Positions 52,941 through 62,528 of a stretch of 64,000 nucleotides of DNA are shown here, piece after piece (within the stretch, counting starts at the first letter, position 1; each line of letters starts with the position of its first letter). The DNA is from CAWCDJ01 sp963796485. GTDB taxonomy: Bacteria > Acidobacteriota > Terriglobia > Bryobacterales > Bryobacteraceae. Both the position numbers and the translations under genes were made by a program. The notes under the pieces are model-generated. The model was not told where the DNA came from. It ran no database searches and worked only from the letters and a program-made list of their open reading frames with translations. The stretch covers positions 62,001 through 126,000 of the forward strand of contig CAWCLV010000007.1 in assembly GCA_963796485.1 (NCBI GenBank), written 5' to 3'.

Positions 52941-53325
52941 AAAGACGATTCTAGCCGTAAGCTGCAAATTCAGAACGCATCCGGCCATACACTGCGGAAG
53001 ACGTTTGCGTCCGACGGCATTGATAATCCCACGTACGACACATAAGTCTGAAATGTTGGTCCGATAACTCGGCGAGCGCCGCTTGCCCAGACGCCCGTAG
53101 ATTTGTACTTGGGCCGGCACACCGGACGACGGCATCGTAAGTCCGGGCACAGAGGCGACTCTGGTGAACGAGTGGGTTCGGACGGCGGCCGGGCTACACC
53201 TGGACGGTCATTGGCGATCCCGTTCCCGTCATCACGGATGCGGGATAGGCGGTTTGATAGCATCGATTCGTATGGGCCCGGCCGGCGATCATGTTCACAT
53301 CCGCGAAGGCGGCCCGGGCGGGCGG
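52941..53325. promoter_or_regulatory. Divergent control region of the two sugar operons
   Basis: 385 bases between rfbF (-) and the GT39-like gene (+). It should carry promoters for both, but I cannot fix -35/-10 boxes. Frames here are shadows or, from 53164 (GTG) on, a possible N-terminal extension of the transferase. Confidence 0.4.
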
Positions 53326-54885
53326 ATGCCTCAGAGCGAGCCGAAGAGGCCATCTCAAAAGCTCTTGCTGTTAGAGTGGGTCGATCGGAACCCTGCGGCT
53401 GTCTTACCGGTTGCGATGGTCCCGTACCTGGCAATTGTTCTGCGCAATGCGCGGCGGCCTCTCTGGTTCGACGAGTTGTTCACCTATTACATTTCGACTT
53501 CCAGGTCTTTATCGCACTTTCTGACCTGTATCCTGAATGTAGACTTGAACCCGCCGCTTTCGTACGCGCTGGTGTGGCTCTCGACACAGCTTTTTGGGCA
53601 AAGCCCAACGGCCGTCAGGTTGCCCGCGATCATGAGCTTTCTAATCGCGGGGCTCGCTGTATTTGCCGTGGTCCGAAGGCGTCTGGGAGGATTGTTCGGC
53701 GTCAGTGCGATGGTGCTGGCTTGGTCAACCGGGTTCATCTACTACGCTGCCGAAGCACGTCCTTATGCGATTCTTCTGGCGTTCCTCTCGCTGGCGCTTC
53801 TGTTCTGGGAGCGGATGGAATCGGGCGCAATCCGGTCCGCCGCACCCTGGTTGTTCAGCGCATCGCTCGGAGGGATGCTGCTGTGCCATTGCTTTGCCGT
53901 GTTCTTCATAGCGCCATTTTTCATGGCGGAGGCCGTACGTTGGTGGGAGGAGAAGCAGGTGAATGGCAGGAGACTGGCTGCTCTGCTGGCACCTCTCCCG
54001 GTTATGGCGCTCTACATCCCTTTGGTTCGCCGCGGCCGGGAGATGCTGTTTCCCGCGGCATTCCTGCCGTCATGGCGCAAGGTCATGGCGCTATATTTCC
54101 ATCTGTTTCATTCGCCGTCCGGATGGATCGGCGTTGCTCTGCTCCTGGGCCTTGCGTTCTATCCGGCGCGCGTGCGATCCGAGGTGCGCGTCAGGCGGCA
54201 CGAGTTTGTGCTGGTCTTTGGACTGCTGTTCATGCCGCTCGTGCTGATCTTCTTCCTGGCCCGCGGGCATGTAGCGTACTGGCCCCGGTATTGTATCTGC
54301 AGCACCTTGGGAGCGAGCCTGGGGATCACGTTTCTGGTCGCTGTAAAGGCGGGCCGGAGTGCGACAACCGGGTTGGTTATGATGCTGTTGGCGATTGGCG
54401 GCTTTTGCCTGATGAATGGGCTCACTCCGGAGTCGTACTTCGATCCGCAACCGCCGCCCTCCAGGGTCTATCGGGAGATTCACCCCGAGTTGCCGTTCGT
54501 CGCGGCAAGCGGAGTGACGTTTCTCGAAATGGATCACCGGGAAGGCGCTGGTTTTGTCCGGCGGCTTTACTATCTGACGGACCACGATGCGGCAGTCCGA
54601 TACGCGCATGCGACTATCTTCGACGGACTGGCGGATCTGCGACGGTATTTCCCGATCCGGGCGAATGTGGAGCAGTACAAGGCTTTCATCGCGGCCCATA
54701 ATCACTTTCTGGTTTTTGCGACGCCCGGGTATCCGGAAGACTGGCTGCTCGCGAAACTCAAAGATGACGGAGCAACGATCCGGCAGATATCTGAGTTCGA
54801 CACCGATTACCTGAACAGGTTCTTGTTCGAAATCAGCATGCCCGGAGGGCGCCGCACGTCCGGTACGAACGCAACCCTCAAATAA
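53326..54885 (+). CDS. GT39/ArnT-like membrane glycosyltransferase
   Basis: 519 residues from ATG 53326 (MPQSEPKRPSQK); starts at 53272 or 53164 are possible. About ten membrane helices follow. The Asp-Glu motif RRPLWFDELFTYY lies in the first periplasmic loop, as in ArnT and protein O-mannosyltransferases, and NPPLSYALVWL follows. Transfers a sugar from polyprenyl phosphate in the periplasm. The soluble C-terminal tail has RQISEFDTDYLNRFLFE. Acceptor unknown; context suggests polysaccharide or lipid A. Confidence 0.82.
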   Translation: MPQSEPKRPSQKLLLLEWVDRNPAAVLPVAMVPYLAIVLRNARRPLWFDELFTYYISTSRSLSHFLTCILNVDLNPPLSYALVWLSTQLFGQSPTAVRLPAIMSFLIAGLAVFAVVRRRLGGLFGVSAMVLAWSTGFIYYAAEARPYAILLAFLSLALLFWERMESGAIRSAAPWLFSASLGGMLLCHCFAVFFIAPFFMAEAVRWWEEKQVNGRRLAALLAPLPVMALYIPLVRRGREMLFPAAFLPSWRKVMALYFHLFHSPSGWIGVALLLGLAFYPARVRSEVRVRRHEFVLVFGLLFMPLVLIFFLARGHVAYWPRYCICSTLGASLGITFLVAVKAGRSATTGLVMMLLAIGGFCLMNGLTPESYFDPQPPPSRVYREIHPELPFVAASGVTFLEMDHREGAGFVRRLYYLTDHDAAVRYAHATIFDGLADLRRYFPIRANVEQYKAFIAAHNHFLVFATPGYPEDWLLAKLKDDGATIRQISEFDTDYLNRFLFEISMPGGRRTSGTNATLK

Positions 54886-54988
54886 CTGCCCGGGTTCCGC
54901 GCCGCAGGTATCCAGCCAACCAGCCTTGGCCTCCCATTGAACGAGAAAGCTTTTCGACACGAACGTTTTTCTAGGGAATTGTTATCTG

Positions 54989-55008
54989 GTTGTCACGCAG
55001 TTGTCACG
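54989..55008 (+). promoter_or_regulatory. Two GTTGTCACG boxes, 11 bases apart
   Basis: GTTGTCACG occurs at 54989-54997 and 55000-55008, i.e. one helix turn apart, about 47 bases before the receptor's ATG. This fits an activator or repressor site. No matching -10 at standard spacing. Confidence 0.4.
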
Positions 55009-55054
55009 AGCGCCCGGTATGCTGGACAAAACACAAAGAGGAAGTGTCTACCGA

Positions 55055-57481
55055 ATGCGCTATCGACGACTGTTACAACTGTGCACACTTGCCGCGACCA
55101 TCTTCGCCGGTGTTCTGGCGCCGGTTACCCTGCCGGCTCAGACCAACACTGCGCTCGTCGCAGGGACCGTCCTGGATCAGAGCGGCCAACCCCTGCCGCA
55201 AGCAGCCGTCACTATCAAGAGCGAAGCAACTGGCGCCATCCGGTCTGCTATTACCGGCCCGGACGGGCATTTCAAAGTTGACGGCGTGCCCGCCGGAATG
55301 TATTCGATCACCGTCGCCGCATCGGGCTTCACCACGTCGAACAAGTCCGAGGTCGAGGTCGCATTGGGGAAAAGCGACAACCTGTCGATCACACTCGCGG
55401 TAAGCAATGTCAGCCAGTCCATTGAGGTAACTGCCACTGCGTCCATGGCTGCGCACACCGCCCCCTCGCAGGGTTCGCTGGATTCGCGCAGCCCGGTATC
55501 CCTGATCAGCCCTGGTTTCATACAGAATTTCGTGTCACCGGTTGGGGACTACTCGGATATCGTGCAGATGTCGCCCGGCACTTTCAGCGTCAGCGCCAAC
55601 GGGCCTGGCCTCGCGGACACCAAGATCTTCTTCCGCGGGTTCAAAGATGGCTTCTACAATATCACCTTCGACGGCCTTCCATGGAACGATACCAACGATC
55701 CCACACACCACTCCTGGGCCTTCTTTCCTGGTGAATTCATCGGCAGCACTCTCTTTGACCGCAGCCCCGGGGACGCCACCGTTATCGGTCCGGCCAGTTC
55801 CGGGGGGTCGATCAATCTGCTCTCGCGCGACCTGGGCGCCGATACCAGTATCCGGGGCACCGTTTCCTACGGCTCCTTCAACACCCGGCTCCTCTCGCTC
55901 GACTTCGATTCCGGTCCGTTCGGAGGCAAGTCGAAGCGCTCGAATCTGCTCCTGAACGTGAATCATCTGACTTCGGACGGTTACCAGACTTACAACTTCC
56001 AGAACCGCTATGGAGGCGACGCCAAGTATCAATTTCGCATCAACGATCGGACAATCCTGACGGCCTACACGTCCATCATGGCGCTTTCGGCGAACACGCC
56101 GAATATCAAGGGGCCCACGCGCGCCCAGATAGCTCAGTTCGGTGATAACTACCTCCTGAGCAACAATCCGGCGGACCCCAACTACTACAAATACAGCTGG
56201 TACCAGATTCCGAGTGACTTCGACTACGTGGGGATCAATTCCGATCTCGGCCGCGGCTGGCGCATCGAGGACAAGGTTTACTCTGACCGCTACTACAACC
56301 ATCAGCAGTATAACGGCAGTACGATCACCGCCACCAGTGCGACCGACAAACTGAACAGCTATCGGAAGTACGGCAACGCGTTTTCGGCGGTTCATGATTC
56401 CAAGTGGGGCACCCTCCGCACCGGGTTTTGGTATGAGTTAGCCTACACCGACCGTTTCCAGACCCCCACCAGCCCGCTCACCTGGGTTGACGCCGCGGTT
56501 CCGAATTTCCACGAGAAATTCATCACGCAATCCGCGCAACCCTACGCTCAATACGAATTCAACATCACCCGCCGGTTGACATTCACGGCTGGATTCAAAG
56601 TTTCCAACTACAGAATGCACCTGAACCAGTTCGCCGACAACGGGAAGACGGTCGGCAGCCTGGGCGGCGTGCAGTTCGTGACGCATGAAGGCAACTATCA
56701 CGCCTTCCAGCCCACAGCCGACCTCCGCTATCGCTTGAAGGACAACTGGACCGTGTACGCGCAATATGCAACGGGCAACGTGATCCCGCCGAGCAGCGTG
56801 TTCGATGTCAAGAACGCCACTGTGCAGACCACGCCAAAGCCTACGCAGACCAAGACCTTCCAATTCGGGTCTGTGCTGAAGCGCAGCCGCTTCACGGTCG
56901 ACACCGACGCGTTTTTCATCAAGGCTCAGAGCCCGTACGCCTCCGCGCCGGACCCGGTCACGGGCGAACCAGTGTACTACCTCGCCGGCGACACCTTGTC
57001 GAAGGGCATCGAAGCCGAATCGAGCATCGTGCTGGGCCATGGGTTCAACCTGTACCTGAACGGAACTTTGCTCAACGCAAAGTACCAGTCGACCGACCTG
57101 TGGGTGGCAAGTTCGCCGCATGACACCGAAACCTTCGGGCTCACCTACATGCGCCAAAACTACGACATCGGCTTTTTCAACAAGCGCATCGGCGATATGT
57201 ATAACGATAACGGCAGTTACAACCAAGCCGTGCCGATCGACCCGTTCAACATCACGAACTTGTTCGTGAACTATACCGTGAAGCAAAACCACTGGCTGCG
57301 TGGGACCAAGTTCCGATTCGGCATCACCAACCTGTTCGACCAGCACAGTATCATCGGGGTTACCCCGGCCAAGGCCGTCGCGGTGTTTGTACCGGCTCCG
57401 GGCGACACGTTGTCGATGATGGCCGGACGCAGCGTTTCTATAACTGCGACCTTCGGTTACTCACCACGCCGCGAGCGTTGA
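55055..57481 (+). CDS. TonB-dependent receptor with carboxypeptidase-regulatory domain
   Basis: 808 residues from ATG 55055 with GAGGAAG upstream; an ATG 54 bases earlier in frame is less likely. Signal peptide ends near APVTLPAQ. The regulatory beta sandwich (GTVLDQSGQPLPQAAVTIKS) is followed by a plug with KIFFRGFKDGFYNITFDGLP, and a barrel with strands typical of siderophore receptors (YAQYATGNVIPPSSVF). The C-terminus ends with VSITATFGYSPRRER. It lies in the polysaccharide region, so its ligand may be a metal chelate or a sugar. Confidence 0.86.
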   Translation: MRYRRLLQLCTLAATIFAGVLAPVTLPAQTNTALVAGTVLDQSGQPLPQAAVTIKSEATGAIRSAITGPDGHFKVDGVPAGMYSITVAASGFTTSNKSEVEVALGKSDNLSITLAVSNVSQSIEVTATASMAAHTAPSQGSLDSRSPVSLISPGFIQNFVSPVGDYSDIVQMSPGTFSVSANGPGLADTKIFFRGFKDGFYNITFDGLPWNDTNDPTHHSWAFFPGEFIGSTLFDRSPGDATVIGPASSGGSINLLSRDLGADTSIRGTVSYGSFNTRLLSLDFDSGPFGGKSKRSNLLLNVNHLTSDGYQTYNFQNRYGGDAKYQFRINDRTILTAYTSIMALSANTPNIKGPTRAQIAQFGDNYLLSNNPADPNYYKYSWYQIPSDFDYVGINSDLGRGWRIEDKVYSDRYYNHQQYNGSTITATSATDKLNSYRKYGNAFSAVHDSKWGTLRTGFWYELAYTDRFQTPTSPLTWVDAAVPNFHEKFITQSAQPYAQYEFNITRRLTFTAGFKVSNYRMHLNQFADNGKTVGSLGGVQFVTHEGNYHAFQPTADLRYRLKDNWTVYAQYATGNVIPPSSVFDVKNATVQTTPKPTQTKTFQFGSVLKRSRFTVDTDAFFIKAQSPYASAPDPVTGEPVYYLAGDTLSKGIEAESSIVLGHGFNLYLNGTLLNAKYQSTDLWVASSPHDTETFGLTYMRQNYDIGFFNKRIGDMYNDNGSYNQAVPIDPFNITNLFVNYTVKQNHWLRGTKFRFGITNLFDQHSIIGVTPAKAVAVFVPAPGDTLSMMAGRSVSITATFGYSPRRER

Positions 57482-57493
57482 TCGCGCGCGCAT

Positions 57494-57574
57494 CGTGCTC
57501 TCGGGGTGGACGGAACTCGTTATGCTCGCCAGGGTCTCGTCAGGCGGCCAGGGCTGCAGAACCCCGAGAGCGCG
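57494..57574. repeat. 13-bp inverted repeat after the receptor gene
   Basis: 57494-57506 pairs with 57562-57574 in 12 Watson-Crick pairs and one G-T. The stem contains GCTCTCGGGG. The loop is 55 bases. It lies between the receptor stop and the next gene; role as terminator or leader is open. Confidence 0.5.
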
Positions 57575-57651
57575 CCACGGCAGATCAGTGAAACTCGCGT
57601 GCCGGAACATTTCGGGGGAGCCCGGTGTTATCATAGTCGGGCAACACGGAG

Positions 57652-59700
57652 ATGCCGCGGTTTATACTGGTTGACCACTCGATCACGGGGCTGGCTGGAC
57701 ACCATTATGAGTACGCCGTACATGTGCTCCGAGCGGCTGACGAGGCGGGCTACGAACCTATATTAGTCACTAACCGCAAGTTTCGCGAAAGCGGGGTTCC
57801 GTGGCGGGTGCTTCCGTTATTCGAGTTCGGCTTCTGGCCGGAGCCCTTTTCGCCGTGGTTTTTGAAGGTCGCGGGGGGATTTTATAAGGGGTTGATGGCG
57901 GGGTTGGTCCGGGTGCGCCTCCACCTTCGTTATTCGGAGGTCGGCCTCGCCTGGGCAAGCCGTTTTAGCTGGCGGACGTACCTGACAAAGCGCCACGCAG
58001 TTCCGATCGCGGGTCGTGCTTGCGCATTGGCCTTCGTTGTGCTTCTGCAGTTCGCATTGGTCGCAGCCGCCGTGCTTTTTGTTCCACCAGTTCTCGCCTT
58101 GTGGGTCATCGTCATCTTGGTCCGTGCCGTCCACAGGTTGCACCGGGGCGAAGCACTGCTGTCCGACCATCCGGTACGCTCGTTGACAAAGAGTCTCGGT
58201 GCCGCGTGTAGGAGCGCGCTTCGGGCTCCATCCCTACTCTCGCCATGGATAGAGCGAGCCGCGGCCATAATCTGCAAGCCGCGGCCCAACCTTCAATCAG
58301 AGGCTTTCGGACGGGACACCGGCCGCATGCTCCGGCTTCTCACTCCCGCGGCGGGCGACATCCTGTTCTTTCCCACCATTTCCGAACACGATCTTCAGGG
58401 TCTTGCGCGAACAATCGACCACGTGCGCCGGGGACTCGAGGCGACCTGGCATTTCCTTTTTCGCCGCAACATCTATTCGGGAACGCGGGCGGACTATACA
58501 TCGCAGGATGCGGCTCTCGAGGATATGCGGGTCGCGTTTCGGAGAGTACAGAGGAGCGTTGTTGCGATGCGGTCTTTCTTTTATACGGACACGGAGGAGC
58601 TTACGGAACAGTATGAGCGCCTGGGTGTTTTTCGCTTCCACACCCTCCCGGTGCCACATACTTGCCAAGCTTCCGATCGCATCCGGAATGACGGTCCGCT
58701 TCGACTTACCTATCTTGGCGACGCCCGCATAGAAAAAGGATTTCACCTGATTCCGGAATTGGCGGAACGCCTCGAAAGGGATTATCTTGCGACCGGCAGG
58801 GTCAGACTCGCTTTGCAATGCAATTACAACATACCCGGGGGAGAGCCCCGCGCCGCGATAGCCCGTGACCAGTTGGAGACGATGCGGAGGGGGTATATTG
58901 AGTTTCATAAAGAGCCTCTGACCAGCGAGGAATATCGGAAGCTCTTGCTCTCCGCCGATATCAACTTTCTCTGCTACGATGCCGCGAATTATTATGCCCG
59001 CAGCTCCGGGATTCTCGTGGAATCCCTGGCGGTCGGAATCCCAGTGATTGTACCGGCCGGATGCTGGCTTTCCCGCCAGTTACTGCGCTCCCAATTGGAA
59101 TATCTGGAAGAGTTATGTCCGCGGACGACTGTTTTCAGCATTGACCCTTGCCGGCATGACGCTGCGTTTCTGGATGTTCCTGGCGGCGTAACGCAGGTTC
59201 TGGTCCGCGGCGTCTTCACTGACGGTTCCCAGTCCACCGCTTTGACTGTTACGGAATTTGGATTCCATGGAGAAGCGCTCCGCGATCCCCGTCGCTTTCT
59301 TCTCGAAGCAGCCGGCAATGACGGGAAGGCCGCTATCTGTGTACCTCTGCCGCCGAACTGCACGCGGATTTCCATAGATGTTCGCAGTGCGAGGGCTTCT
59401 GAAGGAGGTTTGCCGGGCGAGTTGACGGTTGAGTTTTTGGCCGCTCCCGAAGGCCGGCCCTTTCCGATCGGCGCCGTCGGCCTGATCTACAGTTCGACCG
59501 ACGAAATCCCCGTGCTTGTCAAAGATCTCATCGATCATTACGCCCACTATTCGCGGACTGCGGTGGAGTTTTCGAAACCCTGGCGGGAGTATCACAACTC
59601 CCACCGCCTGCTGCGTGAGATGGAGGCCGTCGCGGGGGTCCCCCGAAACGACGCCGCCAGGTGCCCGGCAGCCAAGCCCGCAAAGGCTCTCTCCGTCTGA
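57652..59700 (+). CDS. Large glycosyltransferase with internal membrane hairpin
   Basis: 682 residues. An N-terminal glycosyltransferase-B type half starts FILVDHSITGLAGHHYEYA. Two or more membrane helices sit near residues 120-165 (LAFVVLLQFALVAAAVLFV). GT-B C-terminal motifs are TYLGDARIEKGFHLIPEL and ARSSGILVESLAVGIPVIVP. An extra beta-rich domain of about 200 residues follows. The mid membrane piece and tail are odd for the family. It ends in TGATG overlap with the next gene. Confidence 0.75.
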   Translation: MPRFILVDHSITGLAGHHYEYAVHVLRAADEAGYEPILVTNRKFRESGVPWRVLPLFEFGFWPEPFSPWFLKVAGGFYKGLMAGLVRVRLHLRYSEVGLAWASRFSWRTYLTKRHAVPIAGRACALAFVVLLQFALVAAAVLFVPPVLALWVIVILVRAVHRLHRGEALLSDHPVRSLTKSLGAACRSALRAPSLLSPWIERAAAIICKPRPNLQSEAFGRDTGRMLRLLTPAAGDILFFPTISEHDLQGLARTIDHVRRGLEATWHFLFRRNIYSGTRADYTSQDAALEDMRVAFRRVQRSVVAMRSFFYTDTEELTEQYERLGVFRFHTLPVPHTCQASDRIRNDGPLRLTYLGDARIEKGFHLIPELAERLERDYLATGRVRLALQCNYNIPGGEPRAAIARDQLETMRRGYIEFHKEPLTSEEYRKLLLSADINFLCYDAANYYARSSGILVESLAVGIPVIVPAGCWLSRQLLRSQLEYLEELCPRTTVFSIDPCRHDAAFLDVPGGVTQVLVRGVFTDGSQSTALTVTEFGFHGEALRDPRRFLLEAAGNDGKAAICVPLPPNCTRISIDVRSARASEGGLPGELTVEFLAAPEGRPFPIGAVGLIYSSTDEIPVLVKDLIDHYAHYSRTAVEFSKPWREYHNSHRLLREMEAVAGVPRNDAARCPAAKPAKALSV

Positions 59701-60782
59701 TGCGCATAGGGTGCCTATCGGATGTCTGCCTGGGCTACGGCAGCCCCCAAATCGGCCACTTAATCCAATGCCTGTCAGACACGTATGGCGCGGAGGCCCT
59801 CATTGTCGAGCCAGGAAATCCGGAACTCGCTCCACGCCACGGCCTGTTTCCGGGCATGAAGGTGGTACGCACCCGGAATGCCTTCCCTCCCTACTCATTA
59901 CAAGGAAGGGTCGAGTATGTGCTGGACGCCGCACGAATCATCAATGAGTGGCAACCGGACATTCTGGTCATCTGCTGCACGTTCACCCTCCCGGTCCTAT
60001 TGAAACTTCGAAAGCGGCCGCCGTTCGTGGTTTACTACTCTTACGAGTCGATTCCGCACTACGGTGAGCTTGACGTGGAGTTGAACCGCCAACTTCGGGA
60101 TTCGGTAGATGTGGTGGTGTTCCCGGAGGAAAACCGGGCCGCGATGGAACTGGCCCGGATCCGGTTCGAGTGCCCTATTCTCGTCCTCTACAATTGTCCG
60201 CCGTTCAATTCCCTGAAGCCCCTTCCCAAGACATCGCGCAATGGCCGCTTTCTGTACGCGGGAATGATCGACCGCGTGGAGACGCTTGCCGAGTACTACA
60301 CCGACGCCCGAATTGCGGCGTATCCGATCGACCTGTACGGCCCGATCCGCGCGGACTCCGAAGAGAGCCGGGAGGCTTTCCGGGCCCGTCTTGCGCCAAG
60401 CGTGCAGTACCGCGGCTACACAGAAAACCAGGTTCTGGCCGACTTGCGCCGTCATTACATCTACAGCCTGGTGATGTGGAATCCGGGCACGGAGAATCAA
60501 CTGTACGCCGCTCCCAACAAGTTCTTCGAGTCGATCGGCGCCGGCGTGCCGGCCCTGGCGGCACCGCATCCGCAGTGCAAGAAGATCATAGACCGATACG
60601 GCTGTGGGCTTCTGCTGGACGAATGGAGCCTGGATGCGCTACTGGACGGATTGGAGCGGGCGTCGAGGATTTACAGCACCGGCAAATGGGACGAGATGGT
60701 CGCCGGGTGCGAAGAGGCATTCACCGGTGAGTTGAACTGGGAACGCCAGTTTGAGAAATTGAAAGTTCACTTGGTCAAATAA
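59700..60782 (+). CDS. Glycosyltransferase (GT4-like)
   Basis: 360 residues from ATG 59700, overlapping the stop of the previous gene by one base. The N-terminus MRIGCLSDVCLGYGSPQIGH, the middle RFLYAGMIDRVETLAEYY, and APNKFFESIGAGVPALAAPH are as in GT-B transferases with nucleotide-sugar donors. Likely works in polysaccharide assembly. The heptose genes next to it suggest a GDP-heptose or deoxyheptose donor. Confidence 0.8.
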   Translation: MRIGCLSDVCLGYGSPQIGHLIQCLSDTYGAEALIVEPGNPELAPRHGLFPGMKVVRTRNAFPPYSLQGRVEYVLDAARIINEWQPDILVICCTFTLPVLLKLRKRPPFVVYYSYESIPHYGELDVELNRQLRDSVDVVVFPEENRAAMELARIRFECPILVLYNCPPFNSLKPLPKTSRNGRFLYAGMIDRVETLAEYYTDARIAAYPIDLYGPIRADSEESREAFRARLAPSVQYRGYTENQVLADLRRHYIYSLVMWNPGTENQLYAAPNKFFESIGAGVPALAAPHPQCKKIIDRYGCGLLLDEWSLDALLDGLERASRIYSTGKWDEMVAGCEEAFTGELNWERQFEKLKVHLVK

Positions 60783-60784
60783 CC

Positions 60785-61747
60785 GTGAGCACTTTTCGAA
60801 CAGGAAAAATCGTCGTAACCGGAGCGGGTGGATTCCTCGGCAGGCATGCGCTTTCCGTACTGCAAGAGCGCTACGGCCGGAATGAAGTGGCGGGCGTTTC
60901 CAGCGCCGATTACGACCTCACGGATCCGGCCTCGGCGCGGCGGTTGCTGGAAGAGCGCCGTCCGGAAATTGTTGTGCACCTGGCGGGATACGTAGGCGGC
61001 ATCGGCGCCAACCGCGCCCGCCCGGCGGACTTCTTCCACCGCAACCTGCTGCTCATGGCAAACATGTTCCAGGCCGCCGCGTCCTTCGGCATCCGCAAGC
61101 TCGTTTATCCGATGGGCGGGTGCAGCTATCCCGCCAATGCGGTGTCTCCCATTACGGAGGATCAGATGTGGCAGGGCTACCCGCAGCCGGACAGCGCAGC
61201 ATATTCGAGCGCCAAGAAGATGGGGATTGTGGCCAGCGAGGCGTACCGGCAGCAGTTCGGACTGAACTCCGTCGTCATTATTCCCGGGAACATGTATGGC
61301 GAGTACGATAACTTCCGGGTGCAGGAATCCCACGTGATTCCCGGCCTGGTCCGCCGGTTTTACGAAGCGGCGGCGGCCGGCGCACCGGAGGTGTTGTGCT
61401 GGGGGACGGGCTGCCCGACCCGCGATTTTGTGTACGCCGGGGATGTGGCCCGGTGCCTGCCATTCTTCATCGAGGAGTACGAATCGAGCGAGCCGGTCAA
61501 CATTTCGTCCGGCACTACGACGTCTATCCGCGAACTGGCGGAGACGGTTCGGGAACTGTTGCCGTACCCCGGGCGATTGTGCTGGGACGCCTCGAAACCG
61601 GACGGCCAGAAATTCAAGATTTTCGACGTGAAGCGGTTGAACGGCCTTGGCCTTTCCTGCGACACGCCGCTGCGGGAAGGGCTGCAGCGAACCGTCGAAT
61701 GGTTCGCGGCCAATTATTCGAGCCGGGGCGATGGTCTGCGACTCTGA
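60785..61747 (+). CDS. GDP-fucose synthase-like epimerase/reductase
   Basis: 320 residues from GTG 60785, two bases after the previous stop. VTGAGGFLGRHAL, HLAGYVGGIGANRARPADFF and YSSAKKMG match GDP-4-keto-6-deoxymannose epimerase/reductases and heptose relatives (such as WcbK partners). Uses NADPH. With HddA/HddC two genes down, a GDP-6-deoxyheptose route is plausible, but a 4,6-dehydratase is not seen in the window. Confidence 0.85.
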   Translation: MSTFRTGKIVVTGAGGFLGRHALSVLQERYGRNEVAGVSSADYDLTDPASARRLLEERRPEIVVHLAGYVGGIGANRARPADFFHRNLLLMANMFQAAASFGIRKLVYPMGGCSYPANAVSPITEDQMWQGYPQPDSAAYSSAKKMGIVASEAYRQQFGLNSVVIIPGNMYGEYDNFRVQESHVIPGLVRRFYEAAAAGAPEVLCWGTGCPTRDFVYAGDVARCLPFFIEEYESSEPVNISSGTTTSIRELAETVRELLPYPGRLCWDASKPDGQKFKIFDVKRLNGLGLSCDTPLREGLQRTVEWFAANYSSRGDGLRL

Positions 61748-62528
61748 AATCTTTATACTGGGCGGGGGCGGCCTGGTGGGCTCGGCCGTAGCGCGAGCCT
61801 GCGAGGCGGCGGGGCGGTCCTTCACCGTGATCGGCCGCGATAACTATGCATCCTTTCGAGGGCGGGGCTGCGACGTTTTCGTCAACGCGAACGGCAGTTC
61901 CCGCAAGCTGTTGGCGGTTCGCGACCCCTTGGCCGATTTCGACGCCAACGTGCGCAGCGTGTGCGCGTCCCTGGCCGATTTCGGGTTCCGCCGCTACGTT
62001 TACATCTCTTCTTGCGACGTGTACCCGGACTGCACGTCGCCCGCGACGACACGCGAAGACAACACGCCCGATCCCGCATCGCAGAGCCGGTACGGGTTCC
62101 ACAAATACGTGGCCGAGCAGTGCGTCCGGCACGTCGCCGCGGACTGGCTGATTTTACGGTGTGGTGGATTCGTCGGCCCGGGGCTTCGGAAGAACGCTAT
62201 CTTCGATATCCTCCAGGGTGGGCCGCTCTACCTCGATCCTGCGAGCGAACTGCAATTTCTGCATACGGACCGCGCCGCCGGCATCGTCTTTCGCCTCCTG
62301 GAAAGCGGCATTCGAAACCAGGTGGTGAACGTCTGCGGCAAGGGGGTGGTGCGCTTGAGCGAAGTGGCGGAGTTGGCGCCGCGGCCGGTTCCCGTACAGC
62401 CCGGCAGCCCGCGGGTGCGGTACGAGATCAGCATCGAGAAGCTGAGCGGAATTCTCGATCCTCCGGAAACCGGGCCGGAGGTGCTGGCCTTTGTGCGGCA
62501 GCAACTGGGGGAAAGGGAATCGCCATGA
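61731..62528 (+). CDS. NAD-dependent epimerase
   Basis: 265 residues from ATG 61731, overlapping the previous gene by 17 bases. The NAD loop is ILGGGGLVGSAVARA, then VYISSCDVYPDC, and YGFHKYVAEQ. The fold is SDR-extended but the protein is short. It ends with an ATGA overlap to the nucleotidyltransferase. Probably acts on a sugar nucleotide of the same path. Confidence 0.82.
   Translation: MVCDSEIFILGGGGLVGSAVARACEAAGRSFTVIGRDNYASFRGRGCDVFVNANGSSRKLLAVRDPLADFDANVRSVCASLADFGFRRYVYISSCDVYPDCTSPATTREDNTPDPASQSRYGFHKYVAEQCVRHVAADWLILRCGGFVGPGLRKNAIFDILQGGPLYLDPASELQFLHTDRAAGIVFRLLESGIRNQVVNVCGKGVVRLSEVAELAPRPVPVQPGSPRVRYEISIEKLSGILDPPETGPEVLAFVRQQLGERESP

Noticed and set aside
53103..54701. 532-residue plus frame overlapping the GT39-like gene
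   Set aside because: Shadow frame; the accepted frame has membrane helices and the Asp-Glu motif.
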